A stretch of DNA of 15,198 bases from JACQFZ01 sp036396275 (GCA_036396275.1 DASWLD010000112.1:1-15198), one strand, 5' to 3'. Shown: positions 1-6,821, numbered from the stretch's first letter. Translations and numbers: made by a program. The notes: generated from the letters alone by a model not told the origin.

Positions 1-74
1 GCAACGTCTCACCCCCATCCCAACCTTCCCCCATCAAGGGGGAAGGAGAAAAAATCCGCCGCCCTCAGGCGGCT
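1..74. repeat. Terminal copy of a hairpin-forming intergenic repeat
   Basis: This stretch reappears in the same orientation at 15125-15198 with three differences in 74 bases (positions 58, 62 and 64 here). It holds two hairpins: CCTTCCCCC (24-32) with GGGGGAAGG (38-46), and GCCGCC (58-63) with GGCGGC (68-73). The C-rich start followed by a C-run/G-run stem is also seen at 3841-3889 and, inverted, at 15064-15100, so it is one member of a dispersed family. No reading frame is supported here. Confidence 0.85.
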
Positions 75-278
75 CACGGTGTTACTGGCGCCTTTGAGGC
101 GCTCACCCAATAAGCTCCCGGCTTTGCCGGGGGTCATTTAATTTACGTCCGGCAGAAACTGCGGTGGGCGGCGATAAATTGGAGAAGGCGGCAATGAGCG
201 AATCCAAAGTTTCCGATGCACCAAGCGCCGGGTGGCCTGTCGTTGTGCGTACCTACTTTGGGAGCTATCATTCCCAAA
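75..278. other. Non-coding stretch with two small hairpins upstream of the toxin-antitoxin pair
   Basis: GCGCC (88-92) pairs with GGCGC (98-102), and CCCGGC (117-122) pairs with GCCGGG (126-131) across TTT. The second hairpin has a counterpart at 15002-15016 (CCCGGC-TCT-GCCGGG). Open frames crossing this region lack a ribosome binding site and family resemblance. The proposed promoter of the antitoxin gene lies at its right end. Confidence 0.6.
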
Positions 279-288
279 ATGGGAATGA
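243..288 (+). promoter_or_regulatory. Candidate promoter with a palindromic operator over the mntA start
   Basis: A perfect inverted repeat, TCATTCCCA (268-276) and TGGGAATGA (280-288) around AAA, lies across the first codons of the antitoxin gene. A TATCAT -10-like hexamer (266-271) overlaps its left arm, and TTGTGC (243-248) sits 17 bases upstream as a weak -35. Transcription would begin near 278, almost at the ATG at 279, which fits a leaderless or nearly leaderless message. The palindrome is seen directly. Its use as an operator bound by the winged-helix domain of the encoded antitoxin is inference from the usual autoregulation of toxin-antitoxin operons. Confidence 0.5.
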
Positions 289-932
289 AGAAATCCAGGC
301 CGTCCGATGTCCTGTTTACCAAGACCCAGCGCCGGGTTTTGGGTTTGCTGTTCGGCAATCCGGATAGAAGTTATTACGCGAACGAGATCGTGCGCTTTGC
401 CGGGGCGGGTATTGGCGCGGTCCAACGAGAGCTTGCGCGGTTGGCGGCGGCGGGTCTGGTCACCGCCACCAAGCGTGGAAATCAAAAGCACTATCAAGCC
501 GAGCGGCAATCCGGCGTGTTTGCCGAGCTGTCCGGACTCGTCAAGAAAACCGTGGGCGGGGAAGCGCCGGCGTTGGCGGCGCGGGAGGCCGGCGCGGCTT
601 ATCGCGGCCGAAGCCAAAGCCGCGGTCGGCGCGCGTTGGAAATCTCTTATCCGAAGCTGCGAGAGTTGTGTCGCCGCTATCACGTGAAGAAGCTTTCGTT
701 GTTCGGCTCGGCGGCGCGCGGCGAACTGAAACCCGAAAGCGATGTCGACCTGATGATTGAATTTGAACCGGGGCGCGCGCCGTCGCTGTGGGGCGATGCC
801 GAGATAACGGGCGATTTCTCGGCGCTGTTCGGTGGGCGCCGCGTCGATATCGTGCCGCCCGGCGTCATGCGCAATCCTTATCGACGAAAGTCGATCGAGC
901 GGGATATCAAGGTCTTGTATGAAGCCGAGTGA
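279..932 (+). CDS. mntA: MntA-type nucleotidyltransferase antitoxin fused to an N-terminal winged helix
   Basis: Predicted antitoxin of a HEPN/MNT pair. In characterised systems MntA AMPylates a tyrosine of HepT and so silences that RNase. From the ATG at 279 the protein has 217 residues. Residues about 10-90 form a winged-helix DNA-binding domain (LFTKTQRRVLGLLFG, then AVQRELARLAAAGLV and GNQKHYQA). An Arg/Ala-rich linker of about 30 residues follows. Residues about 120-217 form the MNT domain with the GS-X10-DXD signature (G143, S144, D155, D157) and a later acidic residue, D190. Stand-alone MntA proteins are about 140 residues, so the extra N-terminus is a real addition. The start is uncertain: ATG 279 and ATG 285 are both in frame, and no good Shine-Dalgarno precedes either. 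A longer frame from 216 would run through the palindrome. The end overlaps hepT by 14 bases. The domain calls are firm; DNA binding is inferred. Confidence 0.85.
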   Translation: MGMKKSRPSDVLFTKTQRRVLGLLFGNPDRSYYANEIVRFAGAGIGAVQRELARLAAAGLVTATKRGNQKHYQAERQSGVFAELSGLVKKTVGGEAPALAAREAGAAYRGRSQSRGRRALEISYPKLRELCRRYHVKKLSLFGSAARGELKPESDVDLMIEFEPGRAPSLWGDAEITGDFSALFGGRRVDIVPPGVMRNPYRRKSIERDIKVLYEAE

Positions 933-1275
933 GCGCGACGCGGCGTATCTCTGGGATATGCTCGACGCCGCCCGGAACGCGCGCAAACTGACGCGCGGTT
1001 TCACGCTGGCAGGGATCATGAAGGATTTTCGCACGCGGCTGGCGCTGGAACGTTCGATGGAAATCGTCGGCGAGGCGGCGCGGCGCGTTTCCGAGAAGTT
1101 TCGCGGTGAGTGCGGAGAGATCCCGTGGAAAGGCATCATCGGGTTGCGCAACATCATTGCCCACGAGTACGGGGAACTTGACCATAACCGCCTATATACC
1201 GTAGCGCGTGAAGGCGTGCCCGAGCTGATTCGGACGCTGGAGAAAATTCTCGGCAAGAATAGGCGTTCGCGATGA
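919..1275 (+). CDS. hepT: HepT-like HEPN ribonuclease toxin
   Basis: Predicted toxin partner of the preceding gene: a small all-helical HEPN protein that in its family cleaves RNA until AMPylated by MntA. It has 118 residues from the ATG at 919, a normal length for HepT. The diagnostic RX4HXY motif is intact as RNIIAHEY: R77 and H82 would be catalytic, and Y84 is the expected AMPylation site. The N-terminus (DAAYLWDMLDAARNARKL) and the middle (ERSMEIVGEAARRVSEKF) match the family. The reading frame is open further upstream, but the ATG at 919 starts the conserved part. It lies inside the last codons of the antitoxin gene, which points to coupled translation. There is no sign of decay, so the pair is probably functional. 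Confidence 0.9.
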   Translation: MKPSERDAAYLWDMLDAARNARKLTRGFTLAGIMKDFRTRLALERSMEIVGEAARRVSEKFRGECGEIPWKGIIGLRNIIAHEYGELDHNRLYTVAREGVPELIRTLEKILGKNRRSR

Positions 1276-1366
1276 GCCTCGCCGCCATCGTGGCCATGGA
1301 TTTGCGGCAATGCACTTTGACTTGGCGGTAAGACGAACGACAGCGGGCTGAAACGCCGCGGTCTCT

Positions 1367-3421
1367 TCAAGCCGTAAGGTATTGCGCCGCCTCCAGCAGA
1401 AACCGAAGGATCCCGGCGACCAGCAGCGCGATGCCGACGGACATCGAGACCGAGAACAGCGCCTCCTTGCGGCCGATGGCTTTAAGCATTACCGCAAACG
1501 TGGATACGCACGGGAAGTACAAAGTCAGGAACAACAGGAATGTCATGATTTGGATCCAATCCAGATGGGCGGCGACATCGAAGGTGCCGAGCGCCTGGTA
1601 GACCATCAGCAGCGACAGTTCCTTGCGCAGCACGCCGAACAGTATCGGCACGCCCAGCACGACCGGCAGGCCCAACCACCAGTTGGTTATCGGCGTGAAC
1701 GCGGCGTTGATGATCCGGTCGCCGCCGAAGTGGCCGAGAAGCGCCAACACCACGCTGCCGCCCACCAGCAGGGGCGTCACGATGGTTAGCATGTCTCGGG
1801 TGCGCAGCCACGTGTTGTGAATCAGCGAGTCCCAGGCCGGCAGCGTATAGACCGGAATCTCTTGCACCTGTCCGGGGCCGGTGTCGGGAAAGCGGCGCGC
1901 GAGTAGGCTGCCCAGTACAGCGATCACCACCATGCTCAGCATGAAGACCGCGAACACGCCCAGGCCGCCCAGATATTTTCCGGCCAGCGCGAGAATGATG
2001 GCGGAGCGCGCCGAGCACGGAACGAAAGTGATCAATAACGAAGCGATGACGCGGCCGCGGCCCTTGGTGACGGCGGCGGCGGTGGAAATCGCCGGGACAT
2101 TGCAGCCGAGCCCGAGCAAGAACGGGACGGCGACGCCGCCGTGCAATCCCAGACGATGAAACCAACGGTCGACGACGAAGGCGATCCGATGCATGACGCC
2201 CGACTCTTCCAGCGCCACCAGCAGCAGCACCAGCGGAATCATGTACGGCACGACGATTCCGACGAGGCCGATCAGACCGTCCGCCACCGCGCGGGCGATG
2301 ACGCCGACAGTCGATGCCGGTTGCCAAGCCGAGACCAGAGTGACCAACTTGGCCGACGTCATCGCGTCGAGCCACGTACTGATCTCGAAGACCACGAATA
2401 GCACCGCGGCGAACACCGCGAGGCTGCCGACCAGGCCCCACTGCGGATGCAGAAACAATTCATCGAGCCAATAGCGCCAGCCGCCATCCTGGTACGGGGC
2501 GCCGACGCGAATCGCCGCTTCGTACAGCGACGCCGCGCGGTGGTGGCGGTCGGCATGCAGTTCCTCGGCGAGCGGCCGCGGGAATGTTCGCTCGGCTTCG
2601 CCGCGCAAACGCAGCAAGTCCGGCAGCAGTTTGGGGAAGTGCTGCCGCATTTCATGAAGAAAATATCCGTCCGCCGCGGCGAACTGCATGACCAGCAGCG
2701 GGTGCGGAACGCGGAAGGCCGCTTGAACGTCGTGATCGCTCAAGGCCTTGCTCAAGGGCTGGAGTTTCTCTGAAATATATCGGCTCGCCGGCTGCGGTAT
2801 CGGGCAGACCTTTTCGCGCACCGCGTCGACCGCCGTCTTGAAGAGCTCCGAGATGCCATGCCCCATCAGCGCGACCGTCGGGACAACCGGCGCGCCCAAT
2901 AGTCCGCTGAGTGTCTGAATGCCGATGTGCAGCCCCTTCTTGCGCGCCTCGTCCATCATATTAAGAGCGATCACCAGGGGCCGGCCCAACTGGTTCAGCT
3001 CCAGCGTCAGTTCCAGATGGCGTTCGAGATTCGTGGCATCGACCACTTGAACGATGACATCCGGCGGGGAGAACGGGGCCGGTGGTCCGCCCGGCTCATG
3101 GACCGACACCGGCGGCAACTCATCTCCCCACAGCAGGTACTGCAACGTCACGCGATCGTCATGATCGAGGTGATGCAGCGAGTGGATGCTCGGCAAATCG
3201 ATGACGCGCGCCTCGTCGAGACCGACCTGCACGGCGCATTCGCCGTAGGCGCGATGCGTGCCGGCGAGTTCGCCGGTGCGGATCGATGTGCTCGACACGG
3301 CTTGGAACAGCGTGCTCTTGCCGCTGTTCGGCATGCCGACGAGCGCGATGCGCAGCCGCCGTTCGCCGCGGAACAGCGGCGTTCGAAATGGGATGGAAAC
3401 GATGTGATGTTCAGCCTTCAT
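1367..3421 (-). CDS. feoB: FeoB-like ferrous iron transport GTPase
   Basis: Probable inner-membrane Fe(II) transporter with a cytosolic N-terminal G-domain and a C-terminal set of membrane helices. From the ATG at 3421 it has 684 residues. The P-loop is GMPNSGKST (29-37), and NMMD near 154 is the G4 motif. The G3 motif, normally DLPG, reads DLPSIHSL (75-82), so its glycine is serine. G2 and G5 are also poorly conserved. The transport part keeps the two Gate-type signatures (GLGCNVPA and FVPCSAR) and a late PCVSTFAVMLK segment. The frame can be extended to a TTG at 3478 but nothing favours that start, and no clear Shine-Dalgarno was found for either. No feoA or feoC lies next to it, and the gene converges on hepT. 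A FeoB paralogue with altered nucleotide handling or another divalent metal is possible. Confidence 0.8.
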   Translation of the reverse strand: MKAEHHIVSIPFRTPLFRGERRLRIALVGMPNSGKSTLFQAVSSTSIRTGELAGTHRAYGECAVQVGLDEARVIDLPSIHSLHHLDHDDRVTLQYLLWGDELPPVSVHEPGGPPAPFSPPDVIVQVVDATNLERHLELTLELNQLGRPLVIALNMMDEARKKGLHIGIQTLSGLLGAPVVPTVALMGHGISELFKTAVDAVREKVCPIPQPASRYISEKLQPLSKALSDHDVQAAFRVPHPLLVMQFAAADGYFLHEMRQHFPKLLPDLLRLRGEAERTFPRPLAEELHADRHHRAASLYEAAIRVGAPYQDGGWRYWLDELFLHPQWGLVGSLAVFAAVLFVVFEISTWLDAMTSAKLVTLVSAWQPASTVGVIARAVADGLIGLVGIVVPYMIPLVLLLVALEESGVMHRIAFVVDRWFHRLGLHGGVAVPFLLGLGCNVPAISTAAAVTKGRGRVIASLLITFVPCSARSAIILALAGKYLGGLGVFAVFMLSMVVIAVLGSLLARRFPDTGPGQVQEIPVYTLPAWDSLIHNTWLRTRDMLTIVTPLLVGGSVVLALLGHFGGDRIINAAFTPITNWWLGLPVVLGVPILFGVLRKELSLLMVYQALGTFDVAAHLDWIQIMTFLLFLTLYFPCVSTFAVMLKAIGRKEALFSVSMSVGIALLVAGILRFLLEAAQYLTA

Positions 3422-3604
3422 GACGGGTTGCCGGCAATTAGGCGGGAGAAAGCGACTTGGCGCGTTGATTTGCGTCAAGACTGAAGCGGTGAAACGCCGC
3501 GGACGAAAAAGGGGCGGGATGTTGCGGTTTATCGCGTTCGCAACGACAGAATCTAGTGTGCTGAGTCGTAAGTTTGTTTAAGAACCGTGGCGCCTTCTCA
3601 TTGC

Positions 3605-3838
3605 CTAGGGAAACTCTGAACAAGTCTCGAAAAACTACTTCTCACCGCAAAGGCGCAAAGAGCGCAAAGGGTCTTCTCGATAAAAACTCATGTTTTTCTT
3701 TGCGTCCTTTGTGCTGTGCAGAATGCATGAATGTCGCGCGCGCCGGCGAACGGGTGCAATGCGTTTTATTGCACCCTGGGCTGCATGCGGGAGCGACCGT
3801 CTTTGCGGTGAAGGTTCACTTAATCAGAGGTTCCCTAG
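3605..3838. repeat. Candidate MITE-like element with imperfect terminal inverted repeats
   Basis: The ends are CTAGGGAAACTCTGAACAA (3605-3623) and, inverted, CTAGGGAACCTCTGATTAA (3820-3838 read on the other strand), 16 of 19 identical. Just inside, CACCGCAAAG near 3643 is matched by the inverted CTTTGCGGTG at 3801-3810. The interior holds GCAAAG-type tandem words (3645-3670) and the hairpin at 3752-3776. No transposase frame is present, so mobility would have to come from elsewhere. Confidence 0.5.
3752..3776. repeat. Perfect hairpin inside the candidate element
   Basis: GGGTGCAAT (3752-3760) pairs with ATTGCACCC (3768-3776) around a GCGTTTT loop. There is no T-tract after it, so it is not a typical intrinsic terminator. 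It reads as a REP-like hairpin. Confidence 0.6.
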
Positions 3839-3840
3839 CA

Positions 3841-3890
3841 CCCCCACCCTAACCCTCCCCCGCTCGCGGGGGAGGGGATGGGAGGGGGCA
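3841..3890. repeat. C-run/G-run hairpin repeat
   Basis: CCCTCCCCCGC (3853-3863) pairs perfectly with GCGGGGGAGGG (3866-3876). An outer CCCCCACCC (3841-3849) is nearly complementary to a GGGAGGGGG run at the right end. It belongs to the same family as the repeats at 1-74, 15064-15100 and 15125-15198. Confidence 0.75.
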
Positions 3891-3964
3891 AGACACGCTT
3901 CGAAATCTGATACGAACTATTGACTCAGGACACTAACGAAGCTCTGAACAAATGTGCGAGCGGT

Positions 3965-4056
3965 CTTCGACAGGCCCGTCCTGAGCGCAGTCGAAGGGCT
4001 CGGACCGAACGGCCTTAATAGTAGAAATCCGTTCGTGCTGAGCCCGTCGAAGCACG
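3965..4056. repeat. Inverted pair of CTTCGACAGG-type intergenic repeats
   Basis: The left unit (3965-4012) begins CTTCGACAGG and ends CCGAACGG. A shorter inverted unit runs from CCGTTCG at 4029 to CGAAGCACG at 4056. A third copy of the left unit, inverted and differing at four of 48 positions, lies at 12898-12945. An outer imperfect inverted pair (GCTCTGAACA near 3941-3950 and TGTTCGGAGC near 4067-4076) encloses the arrangement. Confidence 0.75.
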
Positions 4057-4080
4057 ACAACTGACCTGTTCGGAGCCTCC

Positions 4081-4455
4081 CTAGTCGACTTTCTCCACTT
4101 TGATTGCGGCGCCGGCCTTGACGATTTTGAGCTGCTTCACGTCAGCGTTCACCTTGCCCCAAATATTGGTCCGCGCCGCGAGACGGATTTCGTAATCGCG
4201 GGAGACGGGCGTGCGGCCGAAACCGATCGCGATGGAATCGCCTTCCACCCAGAAGGCGAGCTCGCCGGCTTGCACGACATCCCGGGCGTCGGATTCACGC
4301 TTCACCTTGATCGGCGTGGAAAAGTAGACCTCCTCGCCCCAGGTCCGGGCCTCGGACGTGATCGGTAACGCGTTCCAGATCGCGTCCGCGGTGGGCGTGT
4401 CGAAAAGCTCGGCTTCCAATACGACCGGACCGATCGTCATTTTGATGCGTCGCAT
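4081..4455 (-). CDS. Small cyclophilin-like protein (DUF369/TM1367 type)
   Basis: A 124-residue protein resembling the stand-alone cyclophilin-like family PF04126. These share the cyclophilin barrel but have no established substrate; a peptidyl-prolyl isomerase role is not assured. Family features are an N-terminal VVLEAELFDTPTADAIWNALP, then WGEEVYFSTPI, a central GELAFWVEGDSIAIGFG and the following RTPVS. The start at the ATG at 4455 is well supported, because GGAGGGG stands five bases before it. The longer frame to 4551 is rejected. There is no signal peptide, so it is probably cytoplasmic. It is transcribed alone, away from csp. The TAG stop coincides with the CTAG edge of the repeat block downstream. 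Confidence 0.75.
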   Translation of the reverse strand: MRRIKMTIGPVVLEAELFDTPTADAIWNALPITSEARTWGEEVYFSTPIKVKRESDARDVVQAGELAFWVEGDSIAIGFGRTPVSRDYEIRLAARTNIWGKVNADVKQLKIVKAGAAIKVEKVD

Positions 4456-4552
4456 TGATACCCCTCCGGCGCCGTGCTCGCCCATGAGGATGTGGCGGCG
4501 CCGAAAACATGTAACCCGCGCGATCGTCCGGATTCGCACCCCAGACCGCAAG

Positions 4553-4579
4553 CATATAGCGGGTGAACGGCGGTTTCAA
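4553..4579 (-). promoter_or_regulatory. Possible promoter of the cyclophilin-like gene
   Basis: On the minus strand TTGAAA (4579-4574) precedes TATATG (4558-4553) with a 15-base spacer, which is shorter than ideal. It would give a leader of about 90 bases before the ATG at 4455. This is a pattern match only. Confidence 0.3.
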
Positions 4580-4658
4580 AATACCTTCCACTCCCACGCA
4601 GGAACGTCGCCGGCCTAATTAGGCCGCAAGGCGCGCCCGCCCGGCACAAGAAACACCG

Positions 4659-4685
4659 TTGCAAAAAGTTAAAAGTGTGTATACT
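4659..4685 (+). promoter_or_regulatory. Possible promoter of the cold-shock gene
   Basis: TTGCAA (4659-4664) and TATACT (4680-4685) are separated by 15 bases. The implied start near 4692 leaves about 118 bases of untranslated leader. Long leaders are typical of cold-shock mRNAs, where they act in temperature-dependent folding and stability. No recognisable E. coli-type cold box was seen. Confidence 0.4.
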
Positions 4686-4809
4686 GAGCGACCGCAGCGC
4701 CTTGACTTGTGATCACTCCGGTAGGTTCCCTGGTTATGACCATCACCCCCCGTCAGTATCCGCGGCAAGTACTCTGCGCCCATCAACTGATATGAGAAGG
4801 TGATTACTC

Positions 4810-5013
4810 GTGACAACAGGAACTGTAAAGTGGTTTAACGATGCCAAGGGATTCGGTTTTATTACTCCCGACGACGGCAGCAAAGACGTGTTTGTGCATC
4901 ACTCCGCCGTTCAAGGCACCGGTTTCAAATCGCTGACCGAAGGTCAGAAAGTGACGTACACGCTGGAACAAGGCCCTAAGGGTCCGTCGGCCGCGAACGT
5001 GGCATCGGCCTAA
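4810..5013 (+). CDS. CspA-family cold-shock protein
   Basis: A 67-residue single cold-shock domain that binds single-stranded RNA and DNA as an RNA chaperone. It has the family length and both RNA-binding motifs: KGFGFI at residues 13-18 and VFVHHSA at 27-33. It opens TGTVKWFNDAKGFGF as in CspA proteins. The start codon is GTG at 4810, with an AGAAGG purine run about ten bases upstream. It is monocistronic, with a long leader before it and a strong terminator after it. The sequence cannot show whether it is cold-induced or constitutive. Confidence 0.95.
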   Translation: MTTGTVKWFNDAKGFGFITPDDGSKDVFVHHSAVQGTGFKSLTEGQKVTYTLEQGPKGPSAANVASA

Positions 5014-5034
5014 CCGCGAAAGACAGCTGTAGTG

Positions 5035-5064
5035 AAAAATCCCGCCATCGGCGGGATTTTTTTT
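5035..5064 (+). terminator. Rho-independent terminator of the cold-shock gene
   Basis: CCCGCC (5041-5046) pairs with GGCGGG (5050-5055) around ATC. The stem is extended by A5035-T5040 against the T-run, and eight or more T residues follow. It lies 22 bases after the csp stop codon. Confidence 0.93.
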
Positions 5065-5120
5065 GCCGCGGTTCCTACGGAGGCGTGACGCCCGGACACG
5101 AAACTGTCACCTAGGACGAC

Positions 5121-5126
5121 TATAAT
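5121..5126 (+). promoter_or_regulatory. Consensus -10 box before arsC
   Basis: A perfect TATAAT stands 22 bases before the ATG at 5143. No good -35 hexamer lies 16-18 bases upstream, so an activator may be needed or the match may be fortuitous. No ArsR-type ATCAA-N-TTGAT operator is visible. Confidence 0.4.
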
Positions 5127-5142
5127 TTGCGAGCCTCGATCG

Positions 5143-5610
5143 ATGCGACGCCGTTTCATGTCCGACGCGAAGACCCGAATACTTTTTCTCTGTACCGGTA
5201 ATTCCTGCCGCTCGCAGATGGCCGAAGGCTGGGCGCGCCATCTCGGCGGCGACGTGGTCGTTGCCGAATCGGCCGGAATCGAGGCGCACGGGAAAAATCT
5301 GCGTGCCATTCGCGTCATGGCCGAGGCCGGCGTCGATATCGGCGCGCAGGAGTCCACGCGCGTGACCGATGACATGATCCGCCGCGCCGATCTGGTCGTG
5401 ACGGTCTGCGGCCACGCGGACGAACATTGCCCGCTGCTGCCGCCCGGGGTGCAGAAGGTTCACTGGCCGCTCGACGATCCCGCGAAAGCGAGCGGCACGG
5501 AAGATGAGATCATGGCGAAGTTCCGCACGACGCGCGATGAAGTACGCGTGCGCGTTAAAACGCTGCTCGATGACATTCAGCGCAGCGGCGTCGCCGAGGT
5601 TCGAGTATGA
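5143..5610 (+). CDS. arsC: Arsenate reductase, LMW phosphatase (thioredoxin-coupled) type
   Basis: Reduces arsenate to arsenite in the cytosol using a cysteine relay and thioredoxin. The protein has 155 residues. The phosphatase loop CTGNSCRS carries the nucleophile C17 and R23. The relay cysteines C89 and C96 lie in VVTVCGHADEHCP. The spacings 17-89 and 89-96 (72 and 7 residues) equal those of C10, C82 and C89 in staphylococcal pI258 ArsC, so the triad is intact. WPLDDP carries the expected acidic residue. The true start may be the ATG at 5158 (MSDAKTRILFLC); neither start has a strong Shine-Dalgarno. The stop overlaps the acr3 start by four bases (ATGA), so the exporter is translationally coupled. 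No arsR is present in the window. Confidence 0.93.
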   Translation: MRRRFMSDAKTRILFLCTGNSCRSQMAEGWARHLGGDVVVAESAGIEAHGKNLRAIRVMAEAGVDIGAQESTRVTDDMIRRADLVVTVCGHADEHCPLLPPGVQKVHWPLDDPAKASGTEDEIMAKFRTTRDEVRVRVKTLLDDIQRSGVAEVRV

Positions 5611-6740
5611 GCGCGCAGAGCGAAACCACCCGCGAGCAGGCCACCGGCAGTCCGCTCGGCTTCTTCGAGCGCTACCTTACGCTGTGGGTATTCACGTGCA
5701 TCGGAGCCGGCATCGCGCTCGGGCACTTCTTCGCGCCGGCGTTCCAGGCGATCGGACAGCTCGAGATCGCGCGCATCAATCTGCCGGTCGCGGTGCTGAT
5801 TTGGCTCATGATCTTCCCGATGCTGCTCAAGGTGGACTTCGCGGCGCTGCGGCGCGTGAACGCACACTGGAAAGGCATGGGTGTGACGCTGCTCGTGAAC
5901 TGGGGCGTGAAGCCGTTTTCGATGGCGCTGCTCGCGTGGCTGTTCATCGGTTTTTTGTTTCGGCCGTGGCTGCCGTCGGAGCAAATCGATTCCTACATCG
6001 CCGGGCTGATCCTGCTCGCCGCGGCGCCGTGTACGGCGATGGTATTTGTTTGGAGTCATCTCACGCGCGGCGAGCCGAACTTCACGCTCACGCAGGTGGC
6101 GCTGAACGACATTATTATGGTATTCGCGTTCGCCCCCATCGTCGGCCTGTTGCTCGGACTGTCCGCGATCACGGTGCCGTGGGATACGCTGCTGTTGTCG
6201 GTGGTGCTCTACATCGTCGCGCCGCTGATCGCCGCGCACTTCGTGCGCCGTTGGCTGCTCGGCAATAAGGACGGCGGAAAGCGGCTGGCTCGCGCCATAC
6301 GAATGTTCCATCCGTTCTCGCTCGCCGCGCTGCTAGCGACACTGGTATTGCTCTTCGGCTTTCAGGGGGTGCAGATTCTGCGCCAGCCGCTCGTGATCGC
6401 CTTGCTCGCGGTGCCGATTGTGGTGCAGGTGTTCTTCAATTCGGGGTTTGCCTATCTCTTGAACCGCAAGCTCTCGTCGCCGCACTGCGTCGCCGGGCCG
6501 TCGGCCTTGATCGGCGCGAGCAACTTCTTCGAGCTGGCCGTCGCGACCGCGATCGCGCTGTTCGGGTTCGAATCCGGCGCGGCGCTCGCGACCGTGGTCG
6601 GCGTCTTGATCGAAGTACCGGCCATGCTCGCAGTTGCGAACGTGGTCAACCGCACGCGCGCGTGGTACGAAGCCAAGCCTGGCGTGCCGGACTACGAGGA
6701 ATGTTGCCCTCCCGCCGCTACCGGCTCGCCGACGCGATAG
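5607..6740 (+). CDS. acr3: ACR3-family arsenite efflux transporter
   Basis: Inner-membrane exporter of arsenite, completing the detoxification begun by ArsC. It has 377 residues with about ten hydrophobic segments. Family signatures are the start LGFFERYLTLWV near residues 17-28, NWGVKPFSMALLAW (98-111), APCTAMVFVWS (140-150) holding the conserved C142, and the late GVLIEVPAML with the membrane glutamate. The N-terminus is about 15 residues longer than in many relatives, and the C-terminus ends in a short tail with EECCP, whose paired cysteines might bind metalloid (inference). The start overlaps the arsC stop. The next gene converges on it after 81 bases. Confidence 0.94.
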   Translation: MSAQSETTREQATGSPLGFFERYLTLWVFTCIGAGIALGHFFAPAFQAIGQLEIARINLPVAVLIWLMIFPMLLKVDFAALRRVNAHWKGMGVTLLVNWGVKPFSMALLAWLFIGFLFRPWLPSEQIDSYIAGLILLAAAPCTAMVFVWSHLTRGEPNFTLTQVALNDIIMVFAFAPIVGLLLGLSAITVPWDTLLLSVVLYIVAPLIAAHFVRRWLLGNKDGGKRLARAIRMFHPFSLAALLATLVLLFGFQGVQILRQPLVIALLAVPIVVQVFFNSGFAYLLNRKLSSPHCVAGPSALIGASNFFELAVATAIALFGFESGAALATVVGVLIEVPAMLAVANVVNRTRAWYEAKPGVPDYEECCPPAATGSPTR

Positions 6741-6821
6741 CCTCCGTCCGCTAACCGGCCGCGCCGTGAGCCGGCGCCCGTTTCTCGGCTTCCGTGCCGT
6801 CGCCAACGCGTCCGGCGCGGA

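Larger units (their letters stand above)
3479..4080. other. Gene-free region of nested intergenic repeats
   Basis: About 600 bases between feoB and the cyclophilin-like gene hold no supportable gene. They contain a candidate miniature element (3605-3838), a C/G-run hairpin (3841-3890) and a pair of inverted GACAGG-type repeats (3965-4056), each listed separately. Open frames here are explained by repeat composition. Confidence 0.7.

Noticed and set aside
138..1370. Long minus-strand open frame of 410 codons across the toxin-antitoxin genes
   Set aside because: It is antisense to mntA and hepT, both of which have clear catalytic motifs. Its Arg/Pro/Ser-rich translation has no domain-like features, as expected of a GC-rich shadow frame.
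6741..6821. GC-rich dyad between acr3 and the secreted protein gene as a bidirectional terminator
   Set aside because: Only a loose CCGGC/GCCGG pairing with no T-tract on either strand.
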